This document shows positions 50,099-59,818 of a stretch of 64,000 bases of DNA, piece by piece (the stretch's first letter is position 1; each line of letters starts with the position of its first letter). Origin of the DNA: Streptomyces sp. P9-A4. Its GTDB lineage: Bacteria > Actinomycetota > Actinomycetes > Streptomycetales > Streptomycetaceae. The stretch lies in the NCBI RefSeq assembly GCF_036634195.1, contig NZ_JAZIFY010000002.1, positions 310,001 to 374,000 on the forward strand, read 5' to 3'. Position numbers and translations under genes: made by a program. The notes under the pieces were generated by a model. The model did no database searches, had not been told where the DNA came from, and saw nothing but the letters and a program-made list of their open reading frames with translations.

Positions 50099-52083
50099 CC
50101 GTGAGCTCGGGAAGTCCGGGCTGGTACCTCCGGCGGCTGTCCCGGATGGGACCGGCGGAGGTCGGCGGCCGGGCGGTCGACGCGGCGCGCAGGCGGCACT
50201 GGCGGTCGGCGCGGCCGAGGGTCCCGAGGGTGACCGGCGCCCGGTTCACCGCCGTGCTGCCCGCCGGGACGGTCGCCTCGATCGCCCCGGACGCCGCGAA
50301 GCGGCTGGTCGCGGAGGCGGACCGCCTGATGGCCGGGCACGCCGAGTTCTTCGGCGTGGAACGCGACGACCTGGTCGACCCGGACTGGTGGTACGACCCG
50401 AAGACCGGTCGCCGTGCGCCCTGGGGCTACGCCTTCGACGTCCCGTACCGGGAGGAGGAGGCGGTCGGGGACATCAAGCAGATCTGGGAGCTGTCCCGGC
50501 ACCAGTACCTCACCGTGCTCGCCGCCGCCTACGCGGTCACCGGGGACGAGCGGTACGCCGAGCGGGTCGCCGGTCACCTGAGGTCGTGGTGGGCGGCCAA
50601 CGCGCCGCTGCGCGGGGTGCACTGGACCAGTGGCATCGAGCTGGGCATCCGGCTGCTGTCCTGGGTGTGGGTCCGCCGGCTGCTCGACGGCTGGCCCGGT
50701 GCGGCCGACCTGTTCGAGGACAACCCGGTGGCGCTCCATCAGATCTGGCACCACCAGCGCTGGCTGGCCGGCTTCCCCAGCCGGGGGTCCTCGGCGAACA
50801 ACCACGTCATCGCGGAGGCCGCCGGCCAGTTCGCCGCTGCCTGCGCGTTCGACTGGTTCCCGGCCTCGGCGCGCTGGCGGGCCGAGGCGCTGCGGTCCCT
50901 CGACCGGCAGCTGCGGAGCAACACCTTCCTCTCCGGCCTCAACCGTGAGCTGGCCACCGAGTACCACGGGCTGGTCCTCGAACTCGGCCTGGCGGCGGTG
51001 GCGGAGGCGGACGCCTTCGGGGTGCCGGTGCCCGCGTCGGTCCGGCTGGTGCTGCTGCGGATGACCGACGCGCTGGCGGCCGTCGTGGACGGGCGGCTGC
51101 GTCCGCCGCGCCAGGGGGACGCGGACGACGGCCACGGGCTGGTGGTGGACGGTGCGGGCACGGACCGCTGGGGCTCGCTGCTCGCCACCGGGGACGCCGT
51201 GTTCGGGCGGCTCGGCTGGTGGCCGGAAGTGACCGGCACCGATGTGCGCACCCCGCTGCTCGCCGCGCTCGTCCGGCCGTACGCGAAGGGCGGGACCGCA
51301 TCGGCCGTGTCCCGTCCGGCGGGCCGGCCGGGACATTTCGCCGACGCGGGCATGACCGTCCTGCGGGGTCCGGAGGGGATCTGGTGCCGCTGCGACGGCG
51401 GTCCGCACGGGTTCCTGTCCATCGCCGCGCACGCGCACGCGGACGCGCTGTCCGTGGAGGTCCGGCACGACGGCGTCGACGTGCTCGCCGACCCGGGGAC
51501 GTACTGCTACCACGGGCAGCCCGAGTGGCGGCGGTACTTCCGGTCGACGCTCGGCCACAACACCCTGGAACGGGACGGCGCCGACCAGTCCGTCTCCGGC
51601 GGCCCGTTCCTGTGGACCCGGCATGCCCGCACCCGGATCCTGGTCGCGGGCCCGTCCGACGTCTCCGACGGGGGGACGGCCCGCTGGTCCGCCGAGCACG
51701 ACGGCTACCAGGGCTCCGTGCACCGCCGCCGGGTGGAGCTGACCGCCGAGAGCCGGGAGCTGCGGGTGGTCGACGAGGTCCACGGCGAGCGCGGGCCCGT
51801 GCGCCTGGCGTTCCACCTCGGCCCGGCGATCGGTGCGGAGCTGGTGGGGAACCGGGCGGTGCTCGTCTGGACCCGGGACGGCGAGGACCGCTCCGCGGTG
51901 CTCGATCTGCCCGGGGAGCTGTCCTGGCGGGCGCACCGCGGCGAGAGCGACCCGCCGCTGGGCTGGTACTCCCCGGGCTTCGGGCGCAAGGAACCCGCCA
52001 CCACCCTGGTCGGCACCGGCTTCACCGAAGGCGCGGAGGGCTTCACCACGGTCCTCAGGTTCCGCGCCCGGGAGGACGTGTGA
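50095..52083 (+). CDS. Heparinase II/III-family polysaccharide lyase-like protein
   Basis: A 662-residue protein. The N-terminal alpha/alpha toroid (DIKQIWELSRHQYLTVLAAA; WTSGIELGIRLLSWVWVRRL; SSANNHVIAEAAGQFAAACA) precedes the heparinase II/III C-terminal beta-domain (GFLSIAAHAHADALSVEVRH; PGTYCYHGQPEWRRYFRSTL). His and Asn of NNHVIAE, with the HAHADALS region, are the expected active-site area. No signal peptide is visible. It may trim or edit uronate-containing chains. ATG overlaps the preceding stop. Confidence 0.9.
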   Translation: MTVSSGSPGWYLRRLSRMGPAEVGGRAVDAARRRHWRSARPRVPRVTGARFTAVLPAGTVASIAPDAAKRLVAEADRLMAGHAEFFGVERDDLVDPDWWYDPKTGRRAPWGYAFDVPYREEEAVGDIKQIWELSRHQYLTVLAAAYAVTGDERYAERVAGHLRSWWAANAPLRGVHWTSGIELGIRLLSWVWVRRLLDGWPGAADLFEDNPVALHQIWHHQRWLAGFPSRGSSANNHVIAEAAGQFAAACAFDWFPASARWRAEALRSLDRQLRSNTFLSGLNRELATEYHGLVLELGLAAVAEADAFGVPVPASVRLVLLRMTDALAAVVDGRLRPPRQGDADDGHGLVVDGAGTDRWGSLLATGDAVFGRLGWWPEVTGTDVRTPLLAALVRPYAKGGTASAVSRPAGRPGHFADAGMTVLRGPEGIWCRCDGGPHGFLSIAAHAHADALSVEVRHDGVDVLADPGTYCYHGQPEWRRYFRSTLGHNTLERDGADQSVSGGPFLWTRHARTRILVAGPSDVSDGGTARWSAEHDGYQGSVHRRRVELTAESRELRVVDEVHGERGPVRLAFHLGPAIGAELVGNRAVLVWTRDGEDRSAVLDLPGELSWRAHRGESDPPLGWYSPGFGRKEPATTLVGTGFTEGAEGFTTVLRFRAREDV

Positions 52084-53657
52084 TGATCGAGCGGCGGCGC
52101 CGGACGGTGCCGACGGCGCCGCTGGTGCTGCTCCTGCTGGCGGCGACCGGCTGCACGAGCGCGTCGGACGCCCCGGCGGGACCCACGGGTACGCGCTCCA
52201 CGTCCCGGGCGCCGGCCCCGTCCGGGGTGCCCTCCGGCTCCGGTGCGCCCGCCACCGCCGTCGCGCGGGTGTGCGCCGAGCCGGCCGTCGGGCCGGCGAA
52301 GCCGCCGCCGGGGGCGGTGACGGTCGACCCCGCGGTGGTGGGCGACCTGGCCGCGAAGACCGAGAGCAGCCCCCCGGGCACCACCTTCTGGCTCCGGCCG
52401 GGCACCCACACCCTGGAGCGTGACCTGTATGCCCAGGTCATACCCAAGGAGGGGAACCGCTACCTCGGCGCGCCCGGCGCGGTGCTCGACGGCCGGAAGG
52501 TCAACCAGTACGCGTTCGGGGGCACCGCCCGTGACGTCACCCTCCGCTTCCTCACCGTGCAGCACTTCGTCGCGCCCAACAACGAGGGCGTGGTCAACCA
52601 CGACATGGCCGACGGATGGGTGATCGAGCACGCGAGGATCCAGTACAACTCCGGCGCCGGGCTGATGGCCGGTGCTCGCCAGCAGCTGCGCGGCAGCTGC
52701 CTGCGCGACAACGGGCAGTACGGGATGAACGCCTACAAGACCGGTGACTCCATCAAGGGTCTGGTGGTCGAGGGCAACGAGGTCGTGGGCAACAACACCG
52801 ACGACTGGGAGCGGCGGGAGCCGGGCTGCGGCTGCACCGGGGGCATCAAGTTCTGGGCCGTGGACGGCGCCGACGTACGGGGCAACTGGGTGCACGACAA
52901 CCGCGGGGCCGGGTTGTGGGCGGACACCAACAACAACGACTTCCTCATCGAGGACAACGTCATCGAGGGCAACGACGGCGCCGCGCTGATCTACGAGACC
53001 AGCTACAACGCGGTCGTCAGGAACAACACGATCCGGCGGAACAACTGGGTCGAGGGCCGCGACGCCGCCGGGCAGGGCGACGACTTTCCGTACGGCACCG
53101 TGTACGTCTCCGAGTCCGGCGGGGAACCCCGGGTCCGGGCCCGAACGGACAGGATCGAGATCTACCGGAACCTGCTGGAGGACAACTGGTCCGGGATCAC
53201 CCTGTGGGAGAACGCCGACCGGTTCTGCAACAGCGCGGCCAACACCTCGACCGACTACTGCACCTTGCTGGTGAAGGACACCGGCCGCTGCGCGCCGCCG
53301 GCGATCTCCCGCGCCCCGCTGTACGCCGACTGCCGGTGGAAGACCCAGCGGGTGGACATCCACGCCAACCGCTTCGTGCTGGACAAGTCCGTCGTCGGCT
53401 GCACGGTGGGCTGCGACCGGATGGCGGTGCTCTCCAACCACGGCACCGATCCGGACTGGTCGCCGTACCGGGGCGAGCGCGTGGCCGAGGCGATCACGGG
53501 CGGGCAGCAGAACCGCTGGCACGACAACGTCTACGTCGGACCGTGGACGTTCGTCGCCCACGACGCGGGCCGGACGCTCGGTTTCGGGCAGTGGCGGGGG
53601 GCGCCGTACCGGCAGGACGCGGGCAGCACGATCCGCGTACGGGACGGTGGTGGTTGA
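52083..53657 (+). CDS. Right-handed beta-helix lipoprotein
   Basis: A 524-residue secreted lipoprotein. The signal ends in lipobox LAATGC, so Cys is lipidated and the protein sits on the outer face of the membrane. A 40-residue Pro/Ser/Thr linker is followed by a parallel beta-helix with repeated Asn-rich turns (WVIEHARIQYNSGAGLMAGA; GLVVEGNEVVGNNTDDW; FLIEDNVIEGNDGAALIYET). This fold is shared by polysaccharide lyases and mannuronan C5-epimerases. With the AlgD-like dehydrogenase, action on a uronan is plausible. Adjacent stop/start overlaps. Confidence 0.88.
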   Translation: MIERRRRTVPTAPLVLLLLAATGCTSASDAPAGPTGTRSTSRAPAPSGVPSGSGAPATAVARVCAEPAVGPAKPPPGAVTVDPAVVGDLAAKTESSPPGTTFWLRPGTHTLERDLYAQVIPKEGNRYLGAPGAVLDGRKVNQYAFGGTARDVTLRFLTVQHFVAPNNEGVVNHDMADGWVIEHARIQYNSGAGLMAGARQQLRGSCLRDNGQYGMNAYKTGDSIKGLVVEGNEVVGNNTDDWERREPGCGCTGGIKFWAVDGADVRGNWVHDNRGAGLWADTNNNDFLIEDNVIEGNDGAALIYETSYNAVVRNNTIRRNNWVEGRDAAGQGDDFPYGTVYVSESGGEPRVRARTDRIEIYRNLLEDNWSGITLWENADRFCNSAANTSTDYCTLLVKDTGRCAPPAISRAPLYADCRWKTQRVDIHANRFVLDKSVVGCTVGCDRMAVLSNHGTDPDWSPYRGERVAEAITGGQQNRWHDNVYVGPWTFVAHDAGRTLGFGQWRGAPYRQDAGSTIRVRDGGG

Positions 53658-53658
53658 G

Positions 53659-54882
53659 ATGGCCGGGGACCACAGGTCGAAGTTCGTCGGTACGGCGTGG
53701 GCGCTGCTCGCCCTCAACACGCTCGGCTCCGCCGGGGCGAAGACCGTCGTCCCGCTGCCCCGCTCCCTCATCCAGATGGCCACCATGGGCGCGCTGGTCG
53801 CCGCGTTCGCGCTGGCGCTCGCGGCCAATCTCCAGCTGCGCATCCGGCCCAGCGCTTTCGTGTTCCTGCTGACCCTGCTGCTGGTGCCGAGCGTGATCTC
53901 CAGCGTGCATCTGGAGGTCGGCTTCGGCGCGCTGTTCCGCTGTGCCCGGCTGGCTCTCTTCGTCGCCACGCTGTGGCTGCTCAGCCGCTGGTGGGACGGT
54001 GGTCTGACGTTCGTCCGCCATCACATCCGGATGTACTTCGCGGTGCTCGGGCTGGTGGCCGCCGGTCTGGTCGTCTCACCGGGCACGGCCATGCCCGAGT
54101 ACTACGGCGGGCGTCTGGTCGGCGCGCTGTGGCCGCTGACTCCGCCGCAGATCGGGCAGTACGCGGCGGTCGTCATCGGGCTCACCGTGCTGCTGGCGCT
54201 GAACCGCCGGATCACCGGACCGAGCGCGGCGGTGATCATCGTGCCCTCGCTCGTCCTGCTCGCGATGACCCATACCCGGACGGCCACCCTCGGTCTGATC
54301 ATCGGGCTGGTGCTGGCGATCGGCTCGCTGGTCCTGACCAGCGGGGCCGCCCGCCGGTTCTTCGCCTGGGCGGTGCTGAGCGCCACGGTGGCCGCGGTGG
54401 TGTTCGGTTCCGCGCTGCGGGCCTGGTTCCTGCGCGGGCAGAGCCAGCAGAACCTGTCCAACCTCACGGGCCGGGCCAAGGTCTGGGACGCCCTGCTCGC
54501 GGCGCCCCGGACGACCTCGGAGCGTCTGTTCGGCACGGGTCTGGGCGACAAGTCGTTCGACGGGCTGCCGATCGACAACAGCTGGCTGGCCGTCTACGAC
54601 GAGCAGGGCCTGATCGGCGTCACCATCGTGGCCGCGATGGTCATCGTGCTCGGGGCCGTCGCGCTGCTGCGTCCGCCCTCGCTGCCGAGGGCCTGCGCGA
54701 TCTTCCTGATCAGCTACTGCGCGCTCTCCTCGTACACCGAGGTCGGTCTCGGCGACGCCTCGGCGTATCTGCTGCATCTGACCTTGGCCGCCTCACTGCT
54801 CGTGGTGCCCGCACCCGTACCCGAGCCGCTGCCGGCGGTCGACGTTCCCCGACAACGCGTCCCGCGATGGGCCCGGAGGTGA
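53659..54882 (+). CDS. O-antigen polymerase/ligase-like membrane protein
   Basis: A 407-residue membrane protein with about 10-11 helices and the large extracytoplasmic loop of Wzy/WaaL proteins (LRGQSQQNLSNLTGRAKVWD; GDKSFDGLPIDNSWLAVYDE), containing the Asn/Gly/Arg motif usual for that superfamily. It should polymerise repeat units outside the membrane. I chose ATG 53659 (MAGDHRSKF), two bases after the previous stop; GTG at 53647 would add four residues. Confidence 0.87.
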   Translation: MAGDHRSKFVGTAWALLALNTLGSAGAKTVVPLPRSLIQMATMGALVAAFALALAANLQLRIRPSAFVFLLTLLLVPSVISSVHLEVGFGALFRCARLALFVATLWLLSRWWDGGLTFVRHHIRMYFAVLGLVAAGLVVSPGTAMPEYYGGRLVGALWPLTPPQIGQYAAVVIGLTVLLALNRRITGPSAAVIIVPSLVLLAMTHTRTATLGLIIGLVLAIGSLVLTSGAARRFFAWAVLSATVAAVVFGSALRAWFLRGQSQQNLSNLTGRAKVWDALLAAPRTTSERLFGTGLGDKSFDGLPIDNSWLAVYDEQGLIGVTIVAAMVIVLGAVALLRPPSLPRACAIFLISYCALSSYTEVGLGDASAYLLHLTLAASLLVVPAPVPEPLPAVDVPRQRVPRWARR

Positions 54883-54889
54883 CCTGACC

Positions 54890-56101
54890 ATGCATGTCCT
54901 TGTGGTGCACAACCGCTACTCCTCGGCGCAGCCGAGCGGGGAGAACAGGGTCGTCGACGAGGAGGTCGGGCTGCTGCGCGCGGCCGGCCACCGGGTCGAC
55001 CTGTTCGAGCGGCGCAGCGACGACATCGCCGCCCGGTCGCTGCTCGGCAAGGTCGCGGTGCCGCTCCTGGTGCCGTGGAACCCGGCGGTCCGCACGGAAC
55101 TCGCCGCCCGGCTCCGTACCGAGCGGCCGGACGTGGTGCACGTCCACAACGTCTTCCCGCTCCTGTCGCCCGCGGTCCTGGCCGCCTGCGCCGACGCCGG
55201 TGTGCCGGTGGTCGCCACGCTGCACAACTACACCCAGGTCTGCCCGCCGGGCACGCTGCACCGGGACGGCCGGGCGTGCACCGAGTGCGTGGGATCGGCG
55301 GCGGCGCTGCCGGCCGTCCGGCACGGCTGCTACCGGAACTCCCGGCTCGCGACGGTTCCGCTCGCGGTCAGCCTGTCGGTCAACCGGCGGCGGTGGTGGT
55401 CCGGTGTCGAGCGCTTCCTCTGCATCTCGGCGGCGCAGCGCGACATCCTGGTGCGGTCCGGCATGCCCGCCGAGCGCCTCGCGGTGAAGCACAACTTCGT
55501 GCCCGACCCGGGTACCGCCCGGACGGGCGACGGCGAGCATCTGCTCTTTCTCGGCCGGCTCGCGGAGGCCAAGGGCGTGCGGCTGCTGATGACCGCGTGG
55601 GACGTGCTGGCGGCGGACGGCGGGGTGGGCGTGCCGCTGGTCATCGCCGGTGCGGGGCCGCTGGAGGCGGAGGTGACCGCCTGGGCGGCGGGCCGGGACG
55701 ACGTGCGGTACGTCGGCCTGTACGACCCGGCCCAGTGCCGGGAGGCGGTGTCGCGGTCGGTCGGGGTGGTCGCCCCGTCGATGGCCCAGGAGACCTTCGG
55801 CCTGGTGGTCGCGGAGGCGATGGCGGCCGGGGTCCCGGCCGTGGCCGCCGGTCACGGCGCCTTCGTGGAACTCGTCGAGGACGGGGTGACCGGGCTGCTG
55901 CACCGGCCGGGCGATCCCGCATCGCTGGCGTCCTGTCTGCGCCGGATCACGGCCGGACCGGACCGCAACAGGGAGATGGGCCGGGCGGCCCGGCGCCGCT
56001 ACGAGCGGGGTTTCAGCCCGGCCGTCGGTCTGGAGCGCCTGGTGGAGGAGTACCGCACCGCGACAGCGGGTCGGACGGAATCAATGGGGGGTAGCAGATG
56101 A
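54890..56101 (+). CDS. GT4-family glycosyltransferase
   Basis: A 403-residue GT-B enzyme: N-terminal domain HVLVVHNRYSSAQPSGENRV and PDVVHVHNVFPLLSPAVLAA, with a Cys-rich insert CTECVGSAAALPAVRHGCYR; C-terminal domain LLFLGRLAEAKGVRLLMTAW and the donor loop APSMAQETFGLVVAEAMAAG with the EX7E motif. ATG at 54890 has GGAGGTGA eight bases upstream. Its stop overlaps the methyltransferase start. Confidence 0.93.
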   Translation: MHVLVVHNRYSSAQPSGENRVVDEEVGLLRAAGHRVDLFERRSDDIAARSLLGKVAVPLLVPWNPAVRTELAARLRTERPDVVHVHNVFPLLSPAVLAACADAGVPVVATLHNYTQVCPPGTLHRDGRACTECVGSAAALPAVRHGCYRNSRLATVPLAVSLSVNRRRWWSGVERFLCISAAQRDILVRSGMPAERLAVKHNFVPDPGTARTGDGEHLLFLGRLAEAKGVRLLMTAWDVLAADGGVGVPLVIAGAGPLEAEVTAWAAGRDDVRYVGLYDPAQCREAVSRSVGVVAPSMAQETFGLVVAEAMAAGVPAVAAGHGAFVELVEDGVTGLLHRPGDPASLASCLRRITAGPDRNREMGRAARRRYERGFSPAVGLERLVEEYRTATAGRTESMGGSR

Positions 56102-57333
56102 CACGATGCCGACTCTGCGGCTCGGCGGAGCTGACGAGCGTCGTCGACCTGGGGGCGACGCCTCCGTGCGAGAGCTTTCTCGCCGCGGACCAGCTGGACC
56201 GGCCGGAGCCCGCGTACCCGCTGCACCTGCGGGTGTGCACGGAGTGCTGGCTCGCGCAGATCCCGCCGCTGATCACGCCGGAGGAGACGTTCGAGGAGTA
56301 CGCGTACTTCTCCTCGTACTCGACCTCCTGGGTGGAGCACGCGCGGACCTTCGTGGCCGACTCCGTGGAGCGGCTGGCTCTCGGGCCCGACGCGTTCGTG
56401 GTCGAGGTCGCGAGCAACGACGGGTACCTGCTGAAGCACGTGGTGGACCGGGGGATCCGCTGCCTGGGCGTCGAGCCCTCGGTGAACGTGGGGGCGACGG
56501 CGCGGGACGCCGGTGTGCCCACGGTCACGGAGTTCCTGAGCCCGGAGACCGGTGCGGCCGTCCGCGCCGAGCACGGCCCGGCGGACCTGGTCGTGGCCAA
56601 CAACGTGTACGCGCACATCCCCGACGTGGTCGGGTTCACCCAGGGGCTGCGTGCCCTGGTCGCGGACGACGGCTGGGTCTCGATCGAGGTGCAGCACCTG
56701 CTGACGCTGATCGAGGAGAACCAGTACGACACGATCTACCACGAGCACTTCCAGTACTACACGGTGGCGTCGGCGATCCGGGCGCTGGCGAGCGGCGGAC
56801 TGGCGCTCGTGGACGTCGAGTTGCTGCCCACGCACGGCGGCTCCATCCGGCTGTGGGCCCGGCCGTCCGAGGTGGCCGGTGAGCCGTCGCAGCGCGTGTC
56901 CGAGGTGCTCGACCGGGAGAAGGCCGCCGGGCTGCGGGACCTCTCCGGCTACGCCGAGTTCTCCGCCCGGGTGGCCAAGGTGCGCCGGGACCTGCTGCGG
57001 TTCCTCATCGAGGCGGCCGAGCGCGGCGAGACGGTCGTCGGCTACGGCGCCCCGGGCAAGGGCAACACCCTGCTCAACCACTGCGGGATCCGGCCCGACC
57101 TGCTCGCGTACACGGTGGACCGCAACCCCTACAAGCACGGCAGGTTCACCCCGGGCACCCGCATCCCGGTCCTGCCGCCCGAGCGGATCGCCGCCGACAG
57201 GCCGGACTACGTCCTCGTCCTCCCGTGGAACCTGAGGGAGGAGCTGACCGAGCAGTTGTCCTTCGTCCACGAGTGGGGCGGCCGGCTCGTCTTCCCCATC
57301 CCGGAACTGAGCGTTGTCGAGGTGAAGTCATGA
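56098..57333 (+). CDS. Nucleotide-sugar C-methyltransferase
   Basis: A 411-residue protein with three modules: an N-terminal zinc-binding domain (CRLCGSAEL, then LRVCTECWLAQIP), a central SAM-binding domain (VVEVASNDGYLLKHV; EVQHLLTLIEENQYDTIYHE with HEHFQYYTVAS) and a C-terminal domain (VVGYGAPGKGNTLLNHCGIR; TVDRNPYKHGRFTPGTRIPV). This is the layout of TylCIII/TcaB9-type enzymes that put a methyl branch on a keto-deoxysugar. It implies a branched sugar in the polymer. Overlaps with both neighbours. Confidence 0.92.
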   Translation: MTRCRLCGSAELTSVVDLGATPPCESFLAADQLDRPEPAYPLHLRVCTECWLAQIPPLITPEETFEEYAYFSSYSTSWVEHARTFVADSVERLALGPDAFVVEVASNDGYLLKHVVDRGIRCLGVEPSVNVGATARDAGVPTVTEFLSPETGAAVRAEHGPADLVVANNVYAHIPDVVGFTQGLRALVADDGWVSIEVQHLLTLIEENQYDTIYHEHFQYYTVASAIRALASGGLALVDVELLPTHGGSIRLWARPSEVAGEPSQRVSEVLDREKAAGLRDLSGYAEFSARVAKVRRDLLRFLIEAAERGETVVGYGAPGKGNTLLNHCGIRPDLLAYTVDRNPYKHGRFTPGTRIPVLPPERIAADRPDYVLVLPWNLREELTEQLSFVHEWGGRLVFPIPELSVVEVKS

Positions 57334-58145
57334 AGGTCGTACTGTTCTGCGGCGGATACGGGCTGCGGATGCGCAGCGGAGCCTCCGACGACGTGCCCAA
57401 GCCGATGGCGATGGTCGGCCCGAGGCCGCTGATCTGGCACGTCATGCGCTACTACGCGTACTACGGGCACACGGAGTTCATCCTGTGCCTGGGGTACGGG
57501 GCCGACCACATCAAGAACTTCTTCCTCAACTACGAGGAGACGACGTCCAACGACTTCGTGCTGCGGGGCGGGCGGACCGAGCTGCTGTCCACCGATATAT
57601 CGGACTGGACGATCACCTTCGCGCAGACCGGCATGGAGTCGCCGATCGGGGAGCGGCTGCGCCGGGTGCGGCACCATCTGGACGGCGACGAGATGTTCCT
57701 CGCCAACTACGCCGACGTGCTCACCGACGCCCCGCTGCCGGAGATGATCGACCGGTTCTCCCGGCGCGACGCGGGTGCGTCGATGATGGTGGTGCCGCCG
57801 CAGTCCTCGTTCCACTGTGTGGACCTGGGCGACAACGGCCTGGTGGGGGGCATCACCCCGGTGAGCGAGCTGCCGCTGTGGGAGAACGGCGGCTACTTCG
57901 TGCTCCGCCAGGAGGTCTTCGACCACATCCCGGAGAACGGCGACCTGGTCGCCGACGGCTGCGCCGAACTGGCCAAGCGCGGCCGTCTGGTGGCGCACCA
58001 GCACCGGGGCTTCTGGAAGCCGACCGACACCGTGAAGGAGCGGGCGGCGCTCGACGAGGCGTACGCCAGGGGCGAGCGCCCGTGGGCGGTGTGGGAGCGG
58101 GACGGCGTGACCGTCGCCCCGGACGGCTCCGGGGCGCGGGCGTGA
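57330..58145 (+). CDS. Sugar nucleotidyltransferase (cytidylyltransferase-like)
   Basis: A 271-residue nucleotidyltransferase similar to glucose-1-phosphate cytidylyltransferase RfbF. N-terminal VVLFCGGYGLRM with KPMAMVGPRPLIWHVMRYYA; middle FILCLGYGADHIKNFFLNYE; metal Asp in FLANYADVLTD; and WENGGYFVLRQEVFDHI. The first loop deviates from GGxGTR (GGYGLRM). It should activate a sugar 1-phosphate as CDP-sugar, though another nucleotide is possible. ATG overlaps the upstream stop; GAGGTG lies before it. Confidence 0.88.
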   Translation: MKVVLFCGGYGLRMRSGASDDVPKPMAMVGPRPLIWHVMRYYAYYGHTEFILCLGYGADHIKNFFLNYEETTSNDFVLRGGRTELLSTDISDWTITFAQTGMESPIGERLRRVRHHLDGDEMFLANYADVLTDAPLPEMIDRFSRRDAGASMMVVPPQSSFHCVDLGDNGLVGGITPVSELPLWENGGYFVLRQEVFDHIPENGDLVADGCAELAKRGRLVAHQHRGFWKPTDTVKERAALDEAYARGERPWAVWERDGVTVAPDGSGARA

Positions 58146-58789
58146 TCCGGCTCGGGGGCGGGCGCGTGGAGCGGGTCGTCGCGGTGGGCGCGCACTGCGA
58201 CGACATCGCCATCGGCGCCGGGGGCACGCTGCTCACGCTGTGTCTCGCACGGCCGGGGCTGCGCGTCGACGCGCTGGTGCTCTCCGGCGGTGGCGGTGAG
58301 CGGGAGCAGGAGGAGCGGGCCGCGCTGGCCGCCTTCTGCCCGGGTGCCGATCTGCGGCTGACCGTGCTCAAGCTGCCGGACGGCCGCCTTCCGGCGCACT
58401 GGGACGAGGCGAAGGCCGCCGTCGAGGAGCTGCGCGAGCGGACCGATCCGGATCTGGTGCTTGCCCCGCGCACGGAGGACGCCCATCAGGACCACCGCGG
58501 CCTGGCGCGACTGCTTCCCACCGCGTTCCGCGACCATCTCGTGCTCGGCTACGAGATCGTGAAGTGGGACGCCGATCTCGGCCGCCCGGTGGCGTACCAG
58601 CCGCTGTCGCCGGAGATCGCCGAACGGAAGGTGCGGCTGCTGCAGGAGCACTATCCCTCGCAGCGGCACCGGCCCTGGTACGACCGGGAGGCCTTCCTCG
58701 GGCTCGCCCGGATTCGCGGCATCGAATGCCACGCGCGCTACGCCGAGGCGTTCGCCGTCACCAAACTCACTCTCGACCTGGGGGAATGA
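58142..58789 (+). CDS. PIG-L family deacetylase
   Basis: A 215-residue LmbE/PIG-L zinc deacetylase. N-terminal VVAVGAHCDDIAIGAGGTLL (AHxDD metal site, with Cys in place of the usual Pro) and the third ligand in RTEDAHQDHRGLARL. These enzymes remove N-acetyl or related groups from sugars. GTG start with GTGA overlap. Position beside the nucleotidyltransferase and epimerase suggests action on the cassette's amino sugar or its derivative. Confidence 0.9.
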   Translation: MIRLGGGRVERVVAVGAHCDDIAIGAGGTLLTLCLARPGLRVDALVLSGGGGEREQEERAALAAFCPGADLRLTVLKLPDGRLPAHWDEAKAAVEELRERTDPDLVLAPRTEDAHQDHRGLARLLPTAFRDHLVLGYEIVKWDADLGRPVAYQPLSPEIAERKVRLLQEHYPSQRHRPWYDREAFLGLARIRGIECHARYAEAFAVTKLTLDLGE

Positions 58790-58792
58790 ACC

Positions 58793-59818
58793 TTGCGCGT
58801 ACTGCTGACCGGGCACCAGGGCTATCTGGGCACCGTCATGGCTCCCGTCCTCGCCGCCGCCGGGCACGAGGTCGTCGGCCTCGACGCCGGCCTGTTCGCC
58901 GACTGCGTGCTCGGGCCGACGCCCGCTGATCCGCCGGGACCCCGGGTGGACCTGCGCGACGTCACGGCCGAGCACGTGGCCGGGGTGGACGCGGTGATCC
59001 ACCTGGCCGCGCTCTCCAACGACCCGCTGGGCTCGCTGGCGCCGGACCTCACCTACGACATCAACCACCACGCTTCCGTACGGCTCGCCCGGCTGGCCCG
59101 CGAGGCCGGGGTGCGGCGCTTCCTGTACGCGTCGACGTGCTCGGTGTACGGCGCCGCCGGCGGCGACGAGCTGGTGGCCGAGGACGCGCCGCTGCGGCCG
59201 GTCACGCCGTACGCGGAGTCCAAGGTGCGGGTGGAGGACGACCTGCACGCGCTGGCCGACGACGGGTTCAGCCCGGTGTACATGCGCAATGCCACGGCCT
59301 TCGGCTACTCCCCCAGGCTGCGCGCCGACATCGTGCTGAACAACCTGGTGGGCCACGCGCTGCTGTCCGGCGAGGTGCTCGTGCTGTCCGACGGCACCCC
59401 CTGGCGTCCGCTGGTGCACGCCGCCGACATCGCGCGGGCCTTCGCGGCGGCGCTGGTCGCGCCCCGGGAGGCGGTGCACGACCGGGCGTTCAACATCGGC
59501 AGCGAGGCCAACAACGTCACGGTCGCGGAGATCGCCGGGCAGGTCGCCGAGGCGGTGCCCGGCTCGAAGGTGCGGATCACCGGCGAGAACGGCGCCGACC
59601 CGCGCTCGTACCGGGTGGACTTCTCCCGGTTCCGCGCCGCGATTCCCGGCTTCGACTGCGAGTGGACGGTGAAGCGGGGGGCCCTTGAACTCGCCGACGC
59701 CTACCGGAAGTTCGACCTGACCAGGGAGGACTTCGAGCGACGCTTCACCCGTCTGGCCGTGCTGCGCGCGGCGTCCGAGGCCGGCGCGGTCGACGACACC
59801 CTGCGGTGGCGCCGGTGA
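58793..59818 (+). CDS. NAD-dependent sugar epimerase/dehydratase
   Basis: A 341-residue extended SDR: Rossmann motif VLLTGHQGYLGTVMAPVLAA, VIHLAALSNDP, active Tyr/Lys in TPYAESKVRVEDDL and STCSVYG, and C-terminal FNIGSEANNVTVAEIAGQVA. It should epimerise, reduce or dehydrate a nucleotide sugar. TTG start after GGGGGA, three bases from the deacetylase stop; its end overlaps the DUF4910 start. Confidence 0.92.
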   Translation: MRVLLTGHQGYLGTVMAPVLAAAGHEVVGLDAGLFADCVLGPTPADPPGPRVDLRDVTAEHVAGVDAVIHLAALSNDPLGSLAPDLTYDINHHASVRLARLAREAGVRRFLYASTCSVYGAAGGDELVAEDAPLRPVTPYAESKVRVEDDLHALADDGFSPVYMRNATAFGYSPRLRADIVLNNLVGHALLSGEVLVLSDGTPWRPLVHAADIARAFAAALVAPREAVHDRAFNIGSEANNVTVAEIAGQVAEAVPGSKVRITGENGADPRSYRVDFSRFRAAIPGFDCEWTVKRGALELADAYRKFDLTREDFERRFTRLAVLRAASEAGAVDDTLRWRR

